From positions 1,674,001-1,738,000 of the forward strand of contig NZ_CP072793.1 in the NCBI RefSeq assembly GCF_017901175.1: 64,000 bases of DNA. Direction: 5' to 3'. The position numbers and the translations under genes are program-made. This stretch comes from Thiothrix unzii (GTDB lineage: Bacteria; Pseudomonadota; Gammaproteobacteria; Thiotrichales; Thiotrichaceae). The notes beneath the pieces were generated by a model, which searched no databases, was not told the DNA's origin, and saw only the letters and a program-made list of their open reading frames with translations. Shown here one piece after another: positions 63,802 through 64,000 of this stretch (within the stretch, counting starts at the first letter, position 1; each line of letters starts with the position of its first letter).

Positions 63802-64000
63802 TTACTCGTCACATTCCGCTTTGTATGCGTCTGCATCCATCAATTCGCCCAGCGCGTCTTCGTCATCCACACGCATCACGAACAGCCAGCCGTCGCCGTA
63901 AGGGTCAGAATTGATCAGTTCCGGCGAGTCTTGCACCGCTTCATTGCTCTCGATAATCACACCCGGAACAGGCGCGTAAATATCAGAAGCCGCTTTGACG
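63802..64000 (-). CDS. gcvH: glycine cleavage system H protein, 5' end missing
   Basis: The C-terminal 65 codons. They start at [13 protein letters not shown], whose lysine is the lipoylation site, and continue [14 protein letters not shown] and [17 protein letters not shown] to a TAA at 63802. The N-terminal half lies beyond the right edge. GcvH carries the aminomethyl group between the P, T and L proteins. The gene precedes gcvP, from which it is separated by the inverted repeat. Confidence 0.96.
   Translation of the reverse strand, partial: VKAASDIYAPVPGVIIESNEAVQDSPELINSDPYGDGWLFVMRVDDEDALGELMDADAYKAECDE

Noticed and set aside
1-64000. CRISPR arrays, rRNA and tRNA genes
   Set aside because: No regularly spaced direct repeats, no rRNA-like stretches and no cloverleaf with a TTCGANNC arm were noticed in the intergenic regions; only short gaps are available.

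Overview
The window looks like chromosome from a sulfur-oxidising, autotrophic gammaproteobacterium. A Thiothrix-like member of the Thiotrichales is my best guess, but that is inference from gene content and not a tested phylogeny. The main reason is two RuBisCO loci within 30 kb: a form I operon (cbbL-cbbS-small protein-cbbQ-cbbO, 17481-22923, minus strand) and a form II operon (cbbM-cbbQ-cbbO, 49085-53684, plus strand). Each has a divergent LysR-type cbbR and its own CbbQ/CbbO activase pair, and there are no carboxysome genes.

Housekeeping genes fill much of the rest. They are cmoA-cmoB (wobble-uridine modification), htpG, metH, selO, selD-mnmH (selenium for tRNA), ribE/ribD/nrdR/glyA, ampD, rep, pyrE, psd, prmB and the glycine-cleavage genes gcvP and gcvH (gcvH is cut by the window end). 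Many are tightly coupled by 1- to 4-base overlaps of stop and start.

Accessory DNA is scattered among them, often AT-richer than its surroundings. At 8811-15801 is an Avs3-like antiphage pair: a 2114-residue protein with a nuclease-like N-terminus and a STAND ATPase, plus a small partner. At 15874-17416 are two toxin-antitoxin modules; in the second the antitoxin is broken while the toxin is intact. At 26361-29252 is an SF1 helicase with ankyrin repeats. A type II restriction-modification pair sits inside the riboflavin operon (35093-36969). An AAA-family ATPase plus TOPRIM pair is translationally coupled to rep (41715-45525), which recalls PARIS and Gabija component sets. At 53767-60755 is a patchwork of small and hypothetical genes around a complete IS256-family element that splits a xisI gene; an 8-bp target duplication allows the original gene to be rebuilt exactly.

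Repeats include two large GTAGGGGC-type inverted repeats (21031-21088 and 63721-63796) and a double-hairpin REP-like repeat inserted in frame at the start of the second cbbO. I found no rRNA, tRNA or CRISPR array. No gene-free stretch exceeds about 300 bases.
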